A DNA stretch of 64,000 nucleotides from assembly GCA_040389065.1 (NCBI GenBank), contig JAZKAR010000006.1, forward strand, positions 62,001 to 126,000, given 5' to 3'. The notes beneath the pieces are model-generated. The model was not told the DNA's origin, ran no database searches, and worked only from the letters and a program-made list of their open reading frames with translations. Positions 43,913 to 52,738 of this stretch are shown here, piece after piece. The position numbers and the translations under genes were made by a program. Within the stretch, counting starts at the first letter, position 1. Every line of letters begins with the position of its first letter. The DNA is from JAZKAR01 sp040389065. GTDB taxonomy: Bacteria > Pseudomonadota > Gammaproteobacteria > Burkholderiales > Casimicrobiaceae.

Positions 43913-44908
43913 ATGACTATTTCTACCACCCGCTTTGGCAATACTGGTTTAACTGTTTCTCGTTTGGCATTGGGAACCATGACATTCGGTTTACAAACCG
44001 ATGAAAAAACATCTCACGCTATTCTCGATAAAGCAACTGAAGCAGGTATTAATTTTCTTGATACCGCGAATGTATATCCGCTAGGAGGCGCGCTTGATAC
44101 AAAAGGGCGCACGGAAGAGATTTTAGGCCGATGGCTTAAAGGTAAGCGTGAGCAGTTTGTAATTGCAACAAAAGCAGTCGGAAAAGTAGGGCCTAACCCG
44201 TGGGATCAAGGGGCATCACGTAAACATCTTTTAGAAGCGGTAGAAGCTTCGCTTCGCCGATTAGGAACGGATTATATAGATGTATATCAACTGCACTCTG
44301 ATGATACTTCAACGCCTTTAGATGAAACGCTAGAAGCGTTAGATAGCATTGTGCGCTCAGGTAAAGCACGGTACATCGGTGTTTCAAATTTTCTTGCTTA
44401 TCGCTTAGCTCGCGCTTTAGGCCGTTCGGATGTTCGTAAGCTCATGCGTATCGTATCTGTGCAGCCTAGATATAACCTCTTGTTTCGCGAAGTTGAGCGC
44501 GAACTATTACCGCTTGCTCAAGAAGAAGGGCTGGCTGTGATTCCTTACAACCCGTTAGCTGGCGGGCTATTAACAGGCAAGCATGCATTTGGAAAACTGC
44601 CAGAAGGCACACGTTTTACATTAGGTTCAGCAGGTGAGCGTTATCAGGAGCGTTACTGGCGTGAGCGTGAATTTGAAACCGTAGCTGCACTTAAAGCAGC
44701 ATCTGATGAGGCCGGAGTGTCTCTCACAACTGCCGCCCTTGCTTGGGTATTGGCGAACCCTGTTATTACCTCCGCACTAATTGGTGCAAGTAACCCACAT
44801 CAGTTAAATGACACATTAGCCATTGCTAACTTCAAGCTTGATGACTCCCTCAAACAGCGCTTTGATGATATTACCGCAGACTACCGCCGTGGAGATGCTA
44901 CACGCTGA
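43913..44908 (+). CDS. Aldo/keto reductase
   Basis: The 331-residue protein is a standard AKR of the YajO/Tas-like branch: VSRLALGTMTFG, FLDTANVYPLGG (Asp, Tyr), ATKAVGKVG (Lys), YQLHSDD (His) and the NADP end SALIGASNPHQL. All four catalytic positions are present. It follows the FMN reductase by 21 bases. Reduction of an aldehyde produced by the monooxygenase is the most natural role. It is clearly different from the tas gene nearby, although both share the fold. Confidence 0.88.
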   Translation: MTISTTRFGNTGLTVSRLALGTMTFGLQTDEKTSHAILDKATEAGINFLDTANVYPLGGALDTKGRTEEILGRWLKGKREQFVIATKAVGKVGPNPWDQGASRKHLLEAVEASLRRLGTDYIDVYQLHSDDTSTPLDETLEALDSIVRSGKARYIGVSNFLAYRLARALGRSDVRKLMRIVSVQPRYNLLFREVERELLPLAQEEGLAVIPYNPLAGGLLTGKHAFGKLPEGTRFTLGSAGERYQERYWREREFETVAALKAASDEAGVSLTTAALAWVLANPVITSALIGASNPHQLNDTLAIANFKLDDSLKQRFDDITADYRRGDATR

Positions 44909-44960
44909 GGTTGCAAGTAAGAAAATTCAAAAAAGCCAAAAATTCAAATGATTAAATATT

Positions 44961-44983
44961 CTAGAAGTTACACAGTTAAGTTC
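44961..44983. repeat. Family A repeat, single end only (half site)
   Basis: CTAGAAGTTACACAGTTAAGTT matches one terminal arm. It lies between the aldo-keto reductase and esterase genes inside the operon. Confidence 0.55.
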
Positions 44984-45028
44984 ATTCAAAGTACTAGCGT
45001 ATTCTTAATATTCTTAGAAAGGTAAATT

Positions 45029-45766
45029 ATGTCAGTTACATCTCATCGTTTTATTGGCGCTTCTGTTTCTTTACCCTATTTATTGGGTACTCCTAATATT
45101 GGTATTAAAAAGCCTTTACCGCTTGTGGTTTTTCTACATGGAGCTAAAGATCGGGGAGATGACCTCTCTAAACTATTAGCGTGGGGGTTTCCTAAACTTG
45201 TTAAAGAAGCGCCTTACTTAAACTATTACTGGTTAGCTCCGCAGATTCCTGTAGATACCAAGTGGCCTGATTGGCAAAACGAGTTGTTTACCTTAATTGA
45301 TGAGCTGGTGGCGAATAATACGATTGATACAGATCGAATTATTCTTTCAGGTTTTAGCTTAGGGTCAGCAGGGGCTTGGCAAATTGGCAGTGAACATGCC
45401 GATCGTTTTTCTGGCCTTGTGATTGTTTCAGGGCGAGTGCCTGAGAGCGTGGGTGAAGAGGAGTTAGCCCGACTAAAAAATACAGCGGTATGGGTGTTTC
45501 ATGGCGGCAGAGACGATAAGGTTCCAGCAGCAAGCGCAGAGGCCGCGGTCAATACACTTAAAAAAATAGGGGCTCCTGTTCAGTACACGCTTATTCCTGA
45601 AGGCGATCATTTCATTGCAGAAGCTGCGTATGGCAACTCTGCTTTACAGCAATGGTTAGTTGCGCAGCATCGCCCTGAAGCTAAAGACGAGATTCAAAAA
45701 GATAATAGTTTTCGCCCCAAAATACTATCTGATTTGTTAGCAAATTCTTCTTCTCAAGTGTTGTAA
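45029..45766 (+). CDS. Alpha/beta hydrolase, carboxylesterase-like
   Basis: The 245-residue protein has LVVFLHGAKDRGDD (oxyanion loop), the nucleophile elbow GFSLGSAG (Ser near residue 117), FHGGRDDKVP with the acid residue and EGDHFIAEA with the catalytic His. This triad order is that of the phospholipase/carboxylesterase and PHB-depolymerase-like group. It sits in the FMN-reductase operon; hydrolysis of an ester or lactone form of the substrate is possible. AGAAAGG precedes ATG 45029. No signal peptide is visible, so it is cytosolic. Confidence 0.85.
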   Translation: MSVTSHRFIGASVSLPYLLGTPNIGIKKPLPLVVFLHGAKDRGDDLSKLLAWGFPKLVKEAPYLNYYWLAPQIPVDTKWPDWQNELFTLIDELVANNTIDTDRIILSGFSLGSAGAWQIGSEHADRFSGLVIVSGRVPESVGEEELARLKNTAVWVFHGGRDDKVPAASAEAAVNTLKKIGAPVQYTLIPEGDHFIAEAAYGNSALQQWLVAQHRPEAKDEIQKDNSFRPKILSDLLANSSSQVL

Positions 45767-45779
45767 TCCATCTTGTTTT

Positions 45780-45898
45780 TAGAAGTTCCGCAGTTGGCTT
45801 CTATCAAGGCATAGCAACGCAGACAGTACACGCAGTACGACAAGTTGCTATAACGCGGGGCGTCCCACGCAGAGAGAACCCAACTGCGGAACTTCTAG
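45780..45898. repeat. Family A palindromic repeat, full copy, reverse orientation
   Basis: AGAAGTTCCGCAGTTGGC at the left, then GCATAGCAACGCAGACAGTAC, GGGGCGTCCCACGC and finally CAACTGCGGAACTTCT. The centre is inverted relative to the copy at 7008. GTTTT flanks both sides, a possible target duplication. It lies 14 bases after the esterase stop. Confidence 0.9.
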
Positions 45899-45921
45899 TT
45901 TTGTTGAAAGAATAAATAGCC

Positions 45922-47301
45922 ATGACATCTAAACGACAATTACGCTTGGGGGCTTTTGTTCAAGCCACTGGGCATCACATTTCTGCTTGGCGTCATCCTG
46001 AATCTCAGGCCGATGCAGGGTTAAATTTTGAGCATTATAAAGAAATTACACAAACGGCGGAACATGCTAAGTTTGATGCGATATTTTTGGCAGATAGCCC
46101 CAGCTTAGAGGCCAGTGATGACCTTGAAACGCTAAAACGCAATGGTAAGTTGGCTAAATTTGAACCTGTTACGCTTTTTTCAGCATTGGCGGCTGTAACA
46201 TCACACATTGGCTTTGTAGCGACAGCCTCAACAACCTACGAAGACCCCTATCTTTTAGCGCGTAAGTTTGCCTCATTAGATTATTTATCGAACGGGCGTG
46301 CAGCTTGGAATGTAGTCACTACGGGTAACGAAAATGCTGCGGCTAATTTTGGATTAGAAGCGCACCCTGATCATAGCCAACGCTATGAGCGCGCAGAAGA
46401 GTTTGTTGAAGTAGTGAAAGGTTTGTGGGATAGCTGGGAAGATGATGCGTTTATTCGCGATCGTGAAAGCGGTATCTATTTTGACCCCGAAAAATTACAT
46501 ACGCTTAATCACAAAGGCAAACATTTTTCGGTGAAAGGCCCGCTAAATGTAGCGCGGCCTCCGCAGGGCTACCCTGTTATTATTCAAGCGGGTGCTTCAG
46601 AAGCAGGGCGCGATTTAGCCGCACGTACAGCAGAAGTCATCTTTACCGCTAACCAAACACTAGAAGATGCACAAGCTTTTTATTCCGATGTAAAAGGTCG
46701 CTTAGCTGAGGTAGGGCGCCACCCCGATTCACTCAAAATTATGCCTGGCGTATTCCCCGTAATCGGGCGTACTGAAGAAGAAGCCAAAGAAAAATACGAG
46801 TATTTGCAATCATTGATTCACCCTTCAGTCGCGTGGGGAATTTTGAAGCGGCATTATAAAGGCGTCGATTTATCAAGTTATTCTTTAGATGATCTGGCTC
46901 CCCCTTTGCCTGAAGATACCAATGGTAATAAAAGCCGCTTGAAGCTAGTAAAAGATCTGACAACGCGTAATCATCTTACCCTGCGCCAACTCTATTTAGC
47001 GGTTGCAACAGCACGAGGGCATCGAACAATTGTTGGCTCACCCGAGAGCATTGCTGATCAGATTGCCGAATGGTTTTTAAATGGTGCTGCGGATGGTTTT
47101 AATATTATGCCGCCCATACTACCTGTGGGATTAAATGATTTTGTTCAATTGGTAGTACCTATTCTTCAAAAGCGCGGCTTATTTCGTACTGAGTATGAAG
47201 GCAAAACATTACGTGAAAATTTAGGATTAGAGCGCCCTGTAAATCAATATACGCTTAATTATTCTGCTAACCGTGCGGTTTCTCATAGCTCGGCGGCGTA
47301 A
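45922..47301 (+). CDS. NtaA/SnaA/DszA-family FMN-dependent monooxygenase (first)
   Basis: The 459-residue protein is a luciferase-like TIM-barrel enzyme of the NtaA/DszA group: LGAFVQATGHHISAWRHPES, FLADSPSLE, LFSALAAVTSHIGFVATAST, GRAAWNVVTT, YPVIIQAGASEAG and ADGFNIMPP. These are the usual FMN and substrate contacts. The family oxidises organosulfur, amine and ester compounds with FMNH2 and O2. It closes the operon that begins with an FMN reductase. It is a paralogue of the enzyme at 53885. Confidence 0.9.
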   Translation: MTSKRQLRLGAFVQATGHHISAWRHPESQADAGLNFEHYKEITQTAEHAKFDAIFLADSPSLEASDDLETLKRNGKLAKFEPVTLFSALAAVTSHIGFVATASTTYEDPYLLARKFASLDYLSNGRAAWNVVTTGNENAAANFGLEAHPDHSQRYERAEEFVEVVKGLWDSWEDDAFIRDRESGIYFDPEKLHTLNHKGKHFSVKGPLNVARPPQGYPVIIQAGASEAGRDLAARTAEVIFTANQTLEDAQAFYSDVKGRLAEVGRHPDSLKIMPGVFPVIGRTEEEAKEKYEYLQSLIHPSVAWGILKRHYKGVDLSSYSLDDLAPPLPEDTNGNKSRLKLVKDLTTRNHLTLRQLYLAVATARGHRTIVGSPESIADQIAEWFLNGAADGFNIMPPILPVGLNDFVQLVVPILQKRGLFRTEYEGKTLRENLGLERPVNQYTLNYSANRAVSHSSAA

Positions 47302-47373
47302 ACAGTTAATAGATGCTGCTAGTATGAAAGTGATGAATAGAGCGGTAAAAATTGAAATATGAAAAAAATAGGT

Positions 47374-47405
47374 AAAATGGGAAGGCTTATAACCCTCCCA
47401 TTTTT
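47374..47405. terminator. Terminator after the monooxygenase operon
   Basis: AAAATGGGAAGG and CCCTCCCATTTTT form a stem around TTATAA, with a T run on the plus side and A-rich sequence on the other, so it could also serve the minus-strand gene ending at 47513. Confidence 0.7.
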
Positions 47406-47512
47406 GATTTGATATCGAGTGCGAACATATGCGCTAAAAAAGACTTGGCTTTATGAACAAGATAATTATAGTTAATACCAGCCTGACGATTTATGATTGC
47501 AGACTGCTACAG

Positions 47513-47782
47513 TTAAGTCCCCTTAATCTTCAACTCTTTTTCGTAGGCGCGTTCTTTTGAATACCATCTAATAGCACGAATAATTATGCTGGCGACTAGC
47601 CATCCAATACTAAAAATAACAATATTATGAGCCGTATAACCCATTGTAAATATTTTATTGATCACAAAATTTATACTAATACATAGCAGCCAAGATATGA
47701 GACTTTCTTTAACAACGTAATGAATACATCCTTTGCTTCTTATCGTCTGCCATTCAGCAAATTCTTTCCTTGTCATTTTCAT
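47513..47782 (-). CDS. Small membrane protein of unknown function
   Basis: The 89-residue protein has two hydrophobic helices (WLLCISINFVINKIFTMG and IVIFSIGWLVASIIIRAIRW) and basic ends (MKMTRKEF at the start, KERAYEKELKIKGT at the end). No family is recognised. The gene is followed at 47847 by a lipoprotein gene on the same strand upstream of it, so they may form a small unit. Confidence 0.6.
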   Translation of the reverse strand: MKMTRKEFAEWQTIRSKGCIHYVVKESLISWLLCISINFVINKIFTMGYTAHNIVIFSIGWLVASIIIRAIRWYSKERAYEKELKIKGT

Positions 47783-47846
47783 GGTATTGGCGCCTAATGA
47801 ATAGCAGTTATCTGGTGCTGTATAAGATATGACCTAATCTATCTGA

Positions 47847-48425
47847 TCACTTTTGACATTTCTCAACATTGATTATTTTAGAAATAAAATTTGAGTCTTT
47901 TATTTCAGGCAAAAAAACAATATCACCTTTACTAACATGCGCCATAGCTTCAACGATTGCAAAACCAATACCACTACCCACGCCTGCATTGACAGCGCTT
48001 ACATTTTGATTAGATAAAGCAGAGTTATGGATATTGTCTGTAGTAAAGCTTTCATTTTCTGAGTAGTAATACATTCTTGGTTTTTCTAATGGATTACGCG
48101 GTAACCAGATACCACCTTGGTAAATAAGCGTAGTGGTTTTTTTTGAAGGTTCAGATACATTAAAAACTCGTGAAGAAACAGGCCTTCCTTTTCCCCGATA
48201 AAAAACCCCTTTTTTATCTTCAAATTCAGCTTTATAAATACCTTCTGCAACACCTTCTTCCCATCCTAAACCAGCCATACCGCGTCGTTCTTTCCAAGAA
48301 ATTTTTTCTGTTAAAGTAATACAATTTTCTTTCTTTATCGCTTGCAAGTTTTTAGGAGAGATTGCTGTTACACATCCAGTAAGTACAGTAGGAATAATTG
48401 ATAAGAGAAAAAATTTCTTTAACAT
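47847..48425 (-). CDS. Hypothetical lipoprotein
   Basis: A signal peptide with lipobox LTGC (cysteine at residue 18) begins the 192-residue protein. The mature part has WKERRGMAGLGWEEGVAEG, then a beta-rich stretch (GVFYRGKGRPVSSRVF, TTLIYQGGIWLPRN), a glycine-rich hydrophobic segment (NAGVGSGIGFAIVEAMA) and DIVFLPEI. It probably sits at the outer membrane. No family is recognised. The glycine-rich segment recalls surface lipoproteins, but this is only compositional. Confidence 0.7.
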   Translation of the reverse strand: MLKKFFLLSIIPTVLTGCVTAISPKNLQAIKKENCITLTEKISWKERRGMAGLGWEEGVAEGIYKAEFEDKKGVFYRGKGRPVSSRVFNVSEPSKKTTTLIYQGGIWLPRNPLEKPRMYYYSENESFTTDNIHNSALSNQNVSAVNAGVGSGIGFAIVEAMAHVSKGDIVFLPEIKDSNFISKIINVEKCQK

Positions 48426-48908
48426 GAAAAGCTTTAAAGTAATTGTAAATCAATATCATAATATATTTGAATTTAGTCTTTTGCAAAAGATTTTGGTGCT
48501 CAGGTCTTATAGGGTGACATACGTTTTGGAAATGGAATGGTGCGAAGGGTACGTTGATTTAAGTGAGCTTTTATTACAATCCAATAACACAATTATATTA
48601 TTAGCAAAATGCTAGGATACCTCAGATTCTGACTCTTTTGATTATCAAAGCACGAACCGCAAAGACAAAAGAGAACTATCGACGTTAATACTGGCAAAAA
48701 AAATGCTGAGGAAAGGTGAGGTTTTTATTTCCGAAAAGGCCTATTTACATATCGTTCGATCATTTTATGAGGATATAACCCATTGGATTATCGAATAAAA
48801 ACACGGGTATGCCTCAGAGCCAGACCCGATTAATGTTATTTGCCATGTTAATCGGAGCTGGCTTTTTACTTGGCCTAAGCAGCTCTAAAAAGGTTAGAAA
48901 ATTATCTT
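48426..48908. other. Spacer with a possible gene remnant
   Basis: A plus-strand open stretch at about 48615-48797 reads DYQSTNRKDKRELSTLILAK and then LRKGEVFISEKAYLHIV up to THWIIE; only its last 31 codons have a start (ATG 48702). I see no ribosome-binding site and no known family. It may be a decayed gene end. Confidence 0.3.
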
Positions 48909-49130
48909 TTACCAACGGCCGTTTGACTGGATGCAGTGTCCATCTTGGTAGTTATTAAACCCCCAATTTCCAGTACTTGCTCCACAACTGCAATAGTTGC
49001 TAAAACTCCAAGAGTTACTACCATTACCATATTGGCCGCCACCATATTGGCCACCCCAAGCTGATGCTTGTGTCGCAAAGCCTGCAAATGAGGCTGCTAA
49101 TAACATAGCTGTAAGCAATTTCTTTACCAT
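48909..49130 (-). CDS. Small secreted Gly/Ser/Asn/Cys-rich protein
   Basis: A clear signal peptide (VKKLLTAMLLAASFAGFA, cleaved after ASA) is followed by 49 mature residues with two GGGQYG-like repeats and three cysteines (NYCSCGAS, GHCIQ), and many Trp, Tyr and Asn. AGGAGAG precedes the ATG, which supports a real gene. The mature peptide could be disulphide-bonded in the periplasm or outside. I do not recognise the family. Confidence 0.7.
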   Translation of the reverse strand: MVKKLLTAMLLAASFAGFATQASAWGGQYGGGQYGNGSNSWSFSNYCSCGASTGNWGFNNYQDGHCIQSNGRW

Positions 49131-49513
49131 GATGACTCTCCTGTTCTATTTAAAAATTTGACTCGATTGTTTTTTTTGAAATCCCTACTAGTGTGCAAAT
49201 TAGAGATATGTGCTGATATTTAAGCTAATTAACAGGAAATTCTGATGCGCTTAACCGCAAGGGCATGCAAAAACTATAAATTAGAAAGCTTAGTTCGCAC
49301 ACTTTTTGGAGTTTACTATTTGTGTTTTTGGATGGCAATTAGGGTTTTTTGGCTATCTCAGTGGTTGCAAATATAGTTATCTTAACAACAATGATATCAA
49401 GATCTTTTTGCGTTTGGTTTTGTTTAAGGAAAAAAGTAATAGCATGATTTCTATCATTAAGCTGCTCAAAAAGCACCAAAGTATCTTAGAGTATGTACAG
49501 AAAATACTATATT
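49131..49513. other. Intergenic region with no visible gene
   Basis: The stretch is AT-rich. Short frames on both strands lack ribosome-binding sites and look like chance. It holds the promoter of the small secreted protein and the 3' flank of chrA. Confidence 0.4.
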
Positions 49514-50044
49514 TTAAATCAACCCCACATACCCCAACACCCCCGCAACCGCCAGTAACCACAACGGATGTATTCTCGTTGTAAGCATCAACAAAACAGT
49601 TATCCCTGTTACCCCATACGCAATCCAACTGTGATCTGCCGATCGTGTCAGTACATAGCTGCTTGCAAGAATCAAGCCAACCGTAACATATACCAACCCC
49701 GTTTGTACCACTTCGCGCCATAGATTCTGCTGAAAACGATTCCAACATTTAGAAAAGAAAAAGGTGAGTAATGACGAGGGGATGCACATGCCTGCTGTTG
49801 CAACGAGTGCCCCTTTTATACCTGCTACCTTCCAGCCTAATAAACTCACAATCAATACATTTGGCCCAGGTGCTGCTTGTGAAAGCGCTACTAAAGAGAC
49901 AAATTCTTTGCTACTCATCCAGTGCCAAATATCAATGAATTGACGATGCATATCAGGAATCACAACATTCGCGCCGCCGATTGCCATTAATGACAAGCTA
50001 AGAAAATACAGGCCAAGCATCATCAATGGGGAAGTTGAGTTCAT
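49514..50044 (-). CDS. chrA: Chromate transporter ChrA, second half (short-chain type)
   Basis: It is one CHR domain of 176 residues with about five helices: LSLMAIGGANVVIPDMHRQF, EFVSLVALSQAAPGPNVLIV and the later hydrophobic segments. The motif GGxNxVxPxxH with APGPN is diagnostic. It overlaps the first half by four bases (ATGA). Short-chain pairs work together like one long ChrA to export chromate or related oxyanions. Sulfate and chromate are structural analogues, so it fits an oxyanion/sulfur setting. Confidence 0.9.
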   Translation of the reverse strand: MNSTSPLMMLGLYFLSLSLMAIGGANVVIPDMHRQFIDIWHWMSSKEFVSLVALSQAAPGPNVLIVSLLGWKVAGIKGALVATAGMCIPSSLLTFFFSKCWNRFQQNLWREVVQTGLVYVTVGLILASSYVLTRSADHSWIAYGVTGITVLLMLTTRIHPLWLLAVAGVLGYVGLI

Positions 50045-50607
50045 GACAGAAATTCCTTCTTTTTATTGATCCAAGCCAGCCCAATGCTAATTGGCGCTAG
50101 TACAGCAATCACTGTTAAAAGTGGCAAGGCAAGAATGCCTGAACCAATAAAAGCACACAGGGTGATACCTAATAGTGACCATACTCGCTTCAGTTTAATC
50201 AACAATTTTAGCCCCATTGCAATCACTAAGCCTGCACTGGCTGCTGCGGTTCCATGAAAGGCATGCTGTATTTCGCTTAGTTGACCATATTTCGAATAGA
50301 ACATTGCAAGCAGCAAAATAATAGTAAGCGGCGCAAGCATTAGCCCACTAAATGCCAGTACAGACCCTATAGCGCCTTGAAAACGTGCGCCCACCATTAC
50401 CGATAAATTTACAATATTAGGGCCAGGCAAAATTTGCCCAATGCTTAAGGCTTCAGCAAATTCCTGCGAGCTAAGCCAGCGTTTTTTATCAATTAACAGG
50501 CGATGCGCTAATGGCATGACTCCGCCAAAGCTGGTTAATCCCATCACAAGAAAGGTAAAAAATAAGTCTGATTTACTTACGTTGACAAGAGGAGGTGAGG
50601 TATCCAT
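50041..50607 (-). CDS. chrA: Chromate transporter ChrA, first half (short-chain type)
   Basis: The 188-residue protein is the matching CHR domain: FFTFLVMGLTSFGGVMPLAH, EFAEALSIGQILPGPNIVNL and GARFQGAIGSVLAFSGLML. SFGG and LPGPN are the family's signature loops. It is divergent from a LysR gene, which probably controls both halves. The two short proteins are expected to insert in opposite directions and act as a pair. Confidence 0.9.
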   Translation of the reverse strand: MDTSPPLVNVSKSDLFFTFLVMGLTSFGGVMPLAHRLLIDKKRWLSSQEFAEALSIGQILPGPNIVNLSVMVGARFQGAIGSVLAFSGLMLAPLTIILLLAMFYSKYGQLSEIQHAFHGTAAASAGLVIAMGLKLLIKLKRVWSLLGITLCAFIGSGILALPLLTVIAVLAPISIGLAWINKKKEFLS

Positions 50608-50902
50608 AGCGGTATCTATAGCTTTATAGGTGAAGTTTTTATCATAAATTTCGAAATATTCATTTATTGAATAACATACTAATTCTTAATCATTTATATA
50701 AATAAGTAAAATATATTGTAAGTATTGAATTGATATATTATATGTATTGAAATAAGAAAAATGAGAATGCTTTCTCAACACTACTCTTTCGGTGCACTGT
50801 AAAAATTTACACAATTTACCTTGCTGGTACATATCGTATGCCTTGCTATCGTTGTTGTTAGAGCATCAGCGCATTTTTCGTAAATTCCCGAGGAGAAAAA
50901 CC
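50608..50902. other. Divergent promoter region of chrA and lysR
   Basis: No gene is visible. It is AT-rich, with ATTTATTGAATAACATAC-like stretches near 50660, and must hold the LysR binding site, but no clear T-N11-A pair could be chosen over the AT background. Confidence 0.4.
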
Positions 50903-50926
50903 ATGAAGGAAAAGCCATGGAATTAA
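50903..50926 (+). promoter_or_regulatory. Seven-codon leader ORF overlapping the lysR start
   Basis: ATG at 50903 has a good GAGGAG upstream and reads MKEKPWN followed by TAA at 50924, ten bases inside lysR, in another frame. The AAGGAAAAG inside it is the ribosome-binding site of lysR. Translation of lysR may therefore depend on the leader. Confidence 0.5.
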
Positions 50927-51822
50927 GACATTTACGCTATTTTGTTGCAGTGGCAGATGAAGGCCATATGACGCGCGCAGCCATTCGTCTTGGTATACAA
51001 CAGCCGCCATTGAGCCAGCAGATTCAAGCGCTTGAGTCAGAATTGGGCGTAAAGCTTTTCGAGCGTACGGCACGTAGTATTCGATTAAACGCTATTGGTA
51101 AACTCTTTTTGAATGATGCTAAAAAAATTTTGGCATTAAGCGAAGAGGCAGTAGCAAGTGTAAAAAAAGCGGCGCGAGGCGAGCTAGGGTGTATAAGAAT
51201 TGGTTATAACAATTCATCTTCGATGCATTGGTTGGCACCTAATATTATTAGCGCATTTCGTGCAGAGTACCCGCTTATTACACTTAAAGTCAGAGAAAAT
51301 ACAACGCGTGAGCTGTTGCTAGCATTGGAGCAAGAGCAACTAGATATCGCTTTTATACGGTCATCCGTAGCAAAGTATCCTTCTGTGGAGTTGGTGTGTT
51401 TGCATAATGAACCGGTGGTAGTTGCGCTTCCTATTGATCATCGATTAGCGAAAGAAAAAGATAAGCCCATTTCACTTTCAGAATTAGAAGTAGAAGATTT
51501 TGTTTTATGCTGCCGTTCTGATGATGGCCCTGGTATGCAAGATGCTTTGCTAGCAGCGTGCCACAAAGCAGGGTTTAATCCCCATGTTGTTGAAGAAGTT
51601 CCACGCCTTATTTCTACCGTTACACTGGTTGCAGCAGGAAGAGGCGTGTCTATTATTCCTGAAACAATGCAATCTATTCATGCAGCCAGTGTAGTGTTTA
51701 GAAAGCTCGACGAGGCTTCTAGTTTTACCGTTCCGTTAAACCTTGCGTATCCTTCTAATCGTGAAGATAAAATCATTGATCATTTTATTGAATTAGCTAA
51801 AAAAGCCAAAACCTTAAAGTGA
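50917..51822 (+). CDS. LysR-family transcriptional regulator
   Basis: The N terminus is a standard LysR HTH: MELRHLRYFVAVADEGHM, then RAAIRLGIQQPPLSQQIQ and LESELGVKLFERTAR. The effector domain follows (GCIRIGYNNSSSMHWLAP, RVSIIPETMQSIH-like end). It is 301 residues, normal for the family. It is divergent from the chrA pair and convergent with the nitroreductase gene, nine bases apart. Control of chrA is the most likely role. The inducer is unknown. Confidence 0.9.
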   Translation: MELRHLRYFVAVADEGHMTRAAIRLGIQQPPLSQQIQALESELGVKLFERTARSIRLNAIGKLFLNDAKKILALSEEAVASVKKAARGELGCIRIGYNNSSSMHWLAPNIISAFRAEYPLITLKVRENTTRELLLALEQEQLDIAFIRSSVAKYPSVELVCLHNEPVVVALPIDHRLAKEKDKPISLSELEVEDFVLCCRSDDGPGMQDALLAACHKAGFNPHVVEEVPRLISTVTLVAAGRGVSIIPETMQSIHAASVVFRKLDEASSFTVPLNLAYPSNREDKIIDHFIELAKKAKTLK

Positions 51823-51830
51823 TCATGCTA

Positions 51831-52682
51831 TTAGCTTAAATGAAACCCTCTAGCATGCAAAATACGGCTTAGATGCTCTCGCCCATGTAATGCTTCTGGC
51901 CCGAGTAACCGTGAGAGAACATGTTGAGACCATGGCAATTTAGGGAGGCCGTGGGTGGTTTGAAAAGACGTTAAAACAGTATCGTAATTTGAAATAACCT
52001 CAACCTCTTTCTCTGCGCTTAGACCATATTTTTCACGAAAAAATACAGCCTCTTGAGGCAGGCGCGGCTTAATGACAGAAGGGCGCGCAGGGTCAGGCTT
52101 ACCGACAACGAGACCAAAAATAGGAAACACAAGCGGCGGTAGCCCCAAAACTTCAGAAACATGTTCTGGTTGATTGCGAATGCCGCCAATGTAAACCGTA
52201 CCTAATCCCAACGATTCAGCCGCTACTGCTGCATTTTGTGCTGCCAGCGCAGCATCAATAGAGGCCACCAGAAATGTTTCTAAGTAATCAATAGCTTTCA
52301 CTTCTTTATCGAGCCGCTTGGCTAAGCGATCGCTACGCGATAAATCAGCTAACCACACCAAAAGTAATGGTGCTTCTCGAATATGTGCCTGATTGCCTGC
52401 GTAGTGAGATAACGCCTCTTTTCGCTCAGAATCTTCTACCGCTATAACACTCCATACTTGTAAATTAGAAGAGCTAGAGGCTGATTGCGCCGCTGCAACC
52501 AGCAATTCGAGCGTTCCTTCTTCCAACGCATCGGGCAAATATGAACGAACAGATCGATGAGCTAGCAGATTTTCTAAAGAAGCATTGAATGTTTCATGAG
52601 TGGTAGAAATAGCCGAAAGGCTAGGATGCTTGCTAAGTTGATTGCCTTCTCCGTAGCGCGATTTTAAAAGTTGTTGTGTCAT
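51831..52682 (-). CDS. Nitroreductase-family flavin reductase (NfsA-like)
   Basis: The 283-residue protein has RSVRSYLPDALEEGTLELLV, AAQSASSSSNLQVWSVIAV and the FMN-contact ESLGLGTVYIGGIRN with GLPPLVFPIFGLVVGKP, as in NfsA/FRP. ATG at 52682 is preferred over TTG at 52694. It is third in a minus-strand operon after a monooxygenase and a binding protein. It could supply FMNH2 to that monooxygenase, or reduce nitro or quinone compounds. The last segment, WSQHVLSRLLGPEALHGREH, is beyond the core fold. Confidence 0.85.
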   Translation of the reverse strand: MTQQLLKSRYGEGNQLSKHPSLSAISTTHETFNASLENLLAHRSVRSYLPDALEEGTLELLVAAAQSASSSSNLQVWSVIAVEDSERKEALSHYAGNQAHIREAPLLLVWLADLSRSDRLAKRLDKEVKAIDYLETFLVASIDAALAAQNAAVAAESLGLGTVYIGGIRNQPEHVSEVLGLPPLVFPIFGLVVGKPDPARPSVIKPRLPQEAVFFREKYGLSAEKEVEVISNYDTVLTSFQTTHGLPKLPWSQHVLSRLLGPEALHGREHLSRILHARGFHLS

Positions 52683-52738
52683 AAGAAGTTCCAAGTGTGA
52701 GCAGTGATTTTTTAAGTAGATAGGTATAAGGTAGCTTT

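Noticed and set aside
48424..48615. 63-residue plus-strand frame after the lipoprotein gene
   Set aside because: It starts on top of the lipoprotein start codon, has no ribosome-binding site and reads as random AT-rich sequence.
49306..49748. 92- and 123-residue frames across the chrA end
   Set aside because: They are shadows of chrA and of an AT-rich spacer; no ribosome-binding sites.
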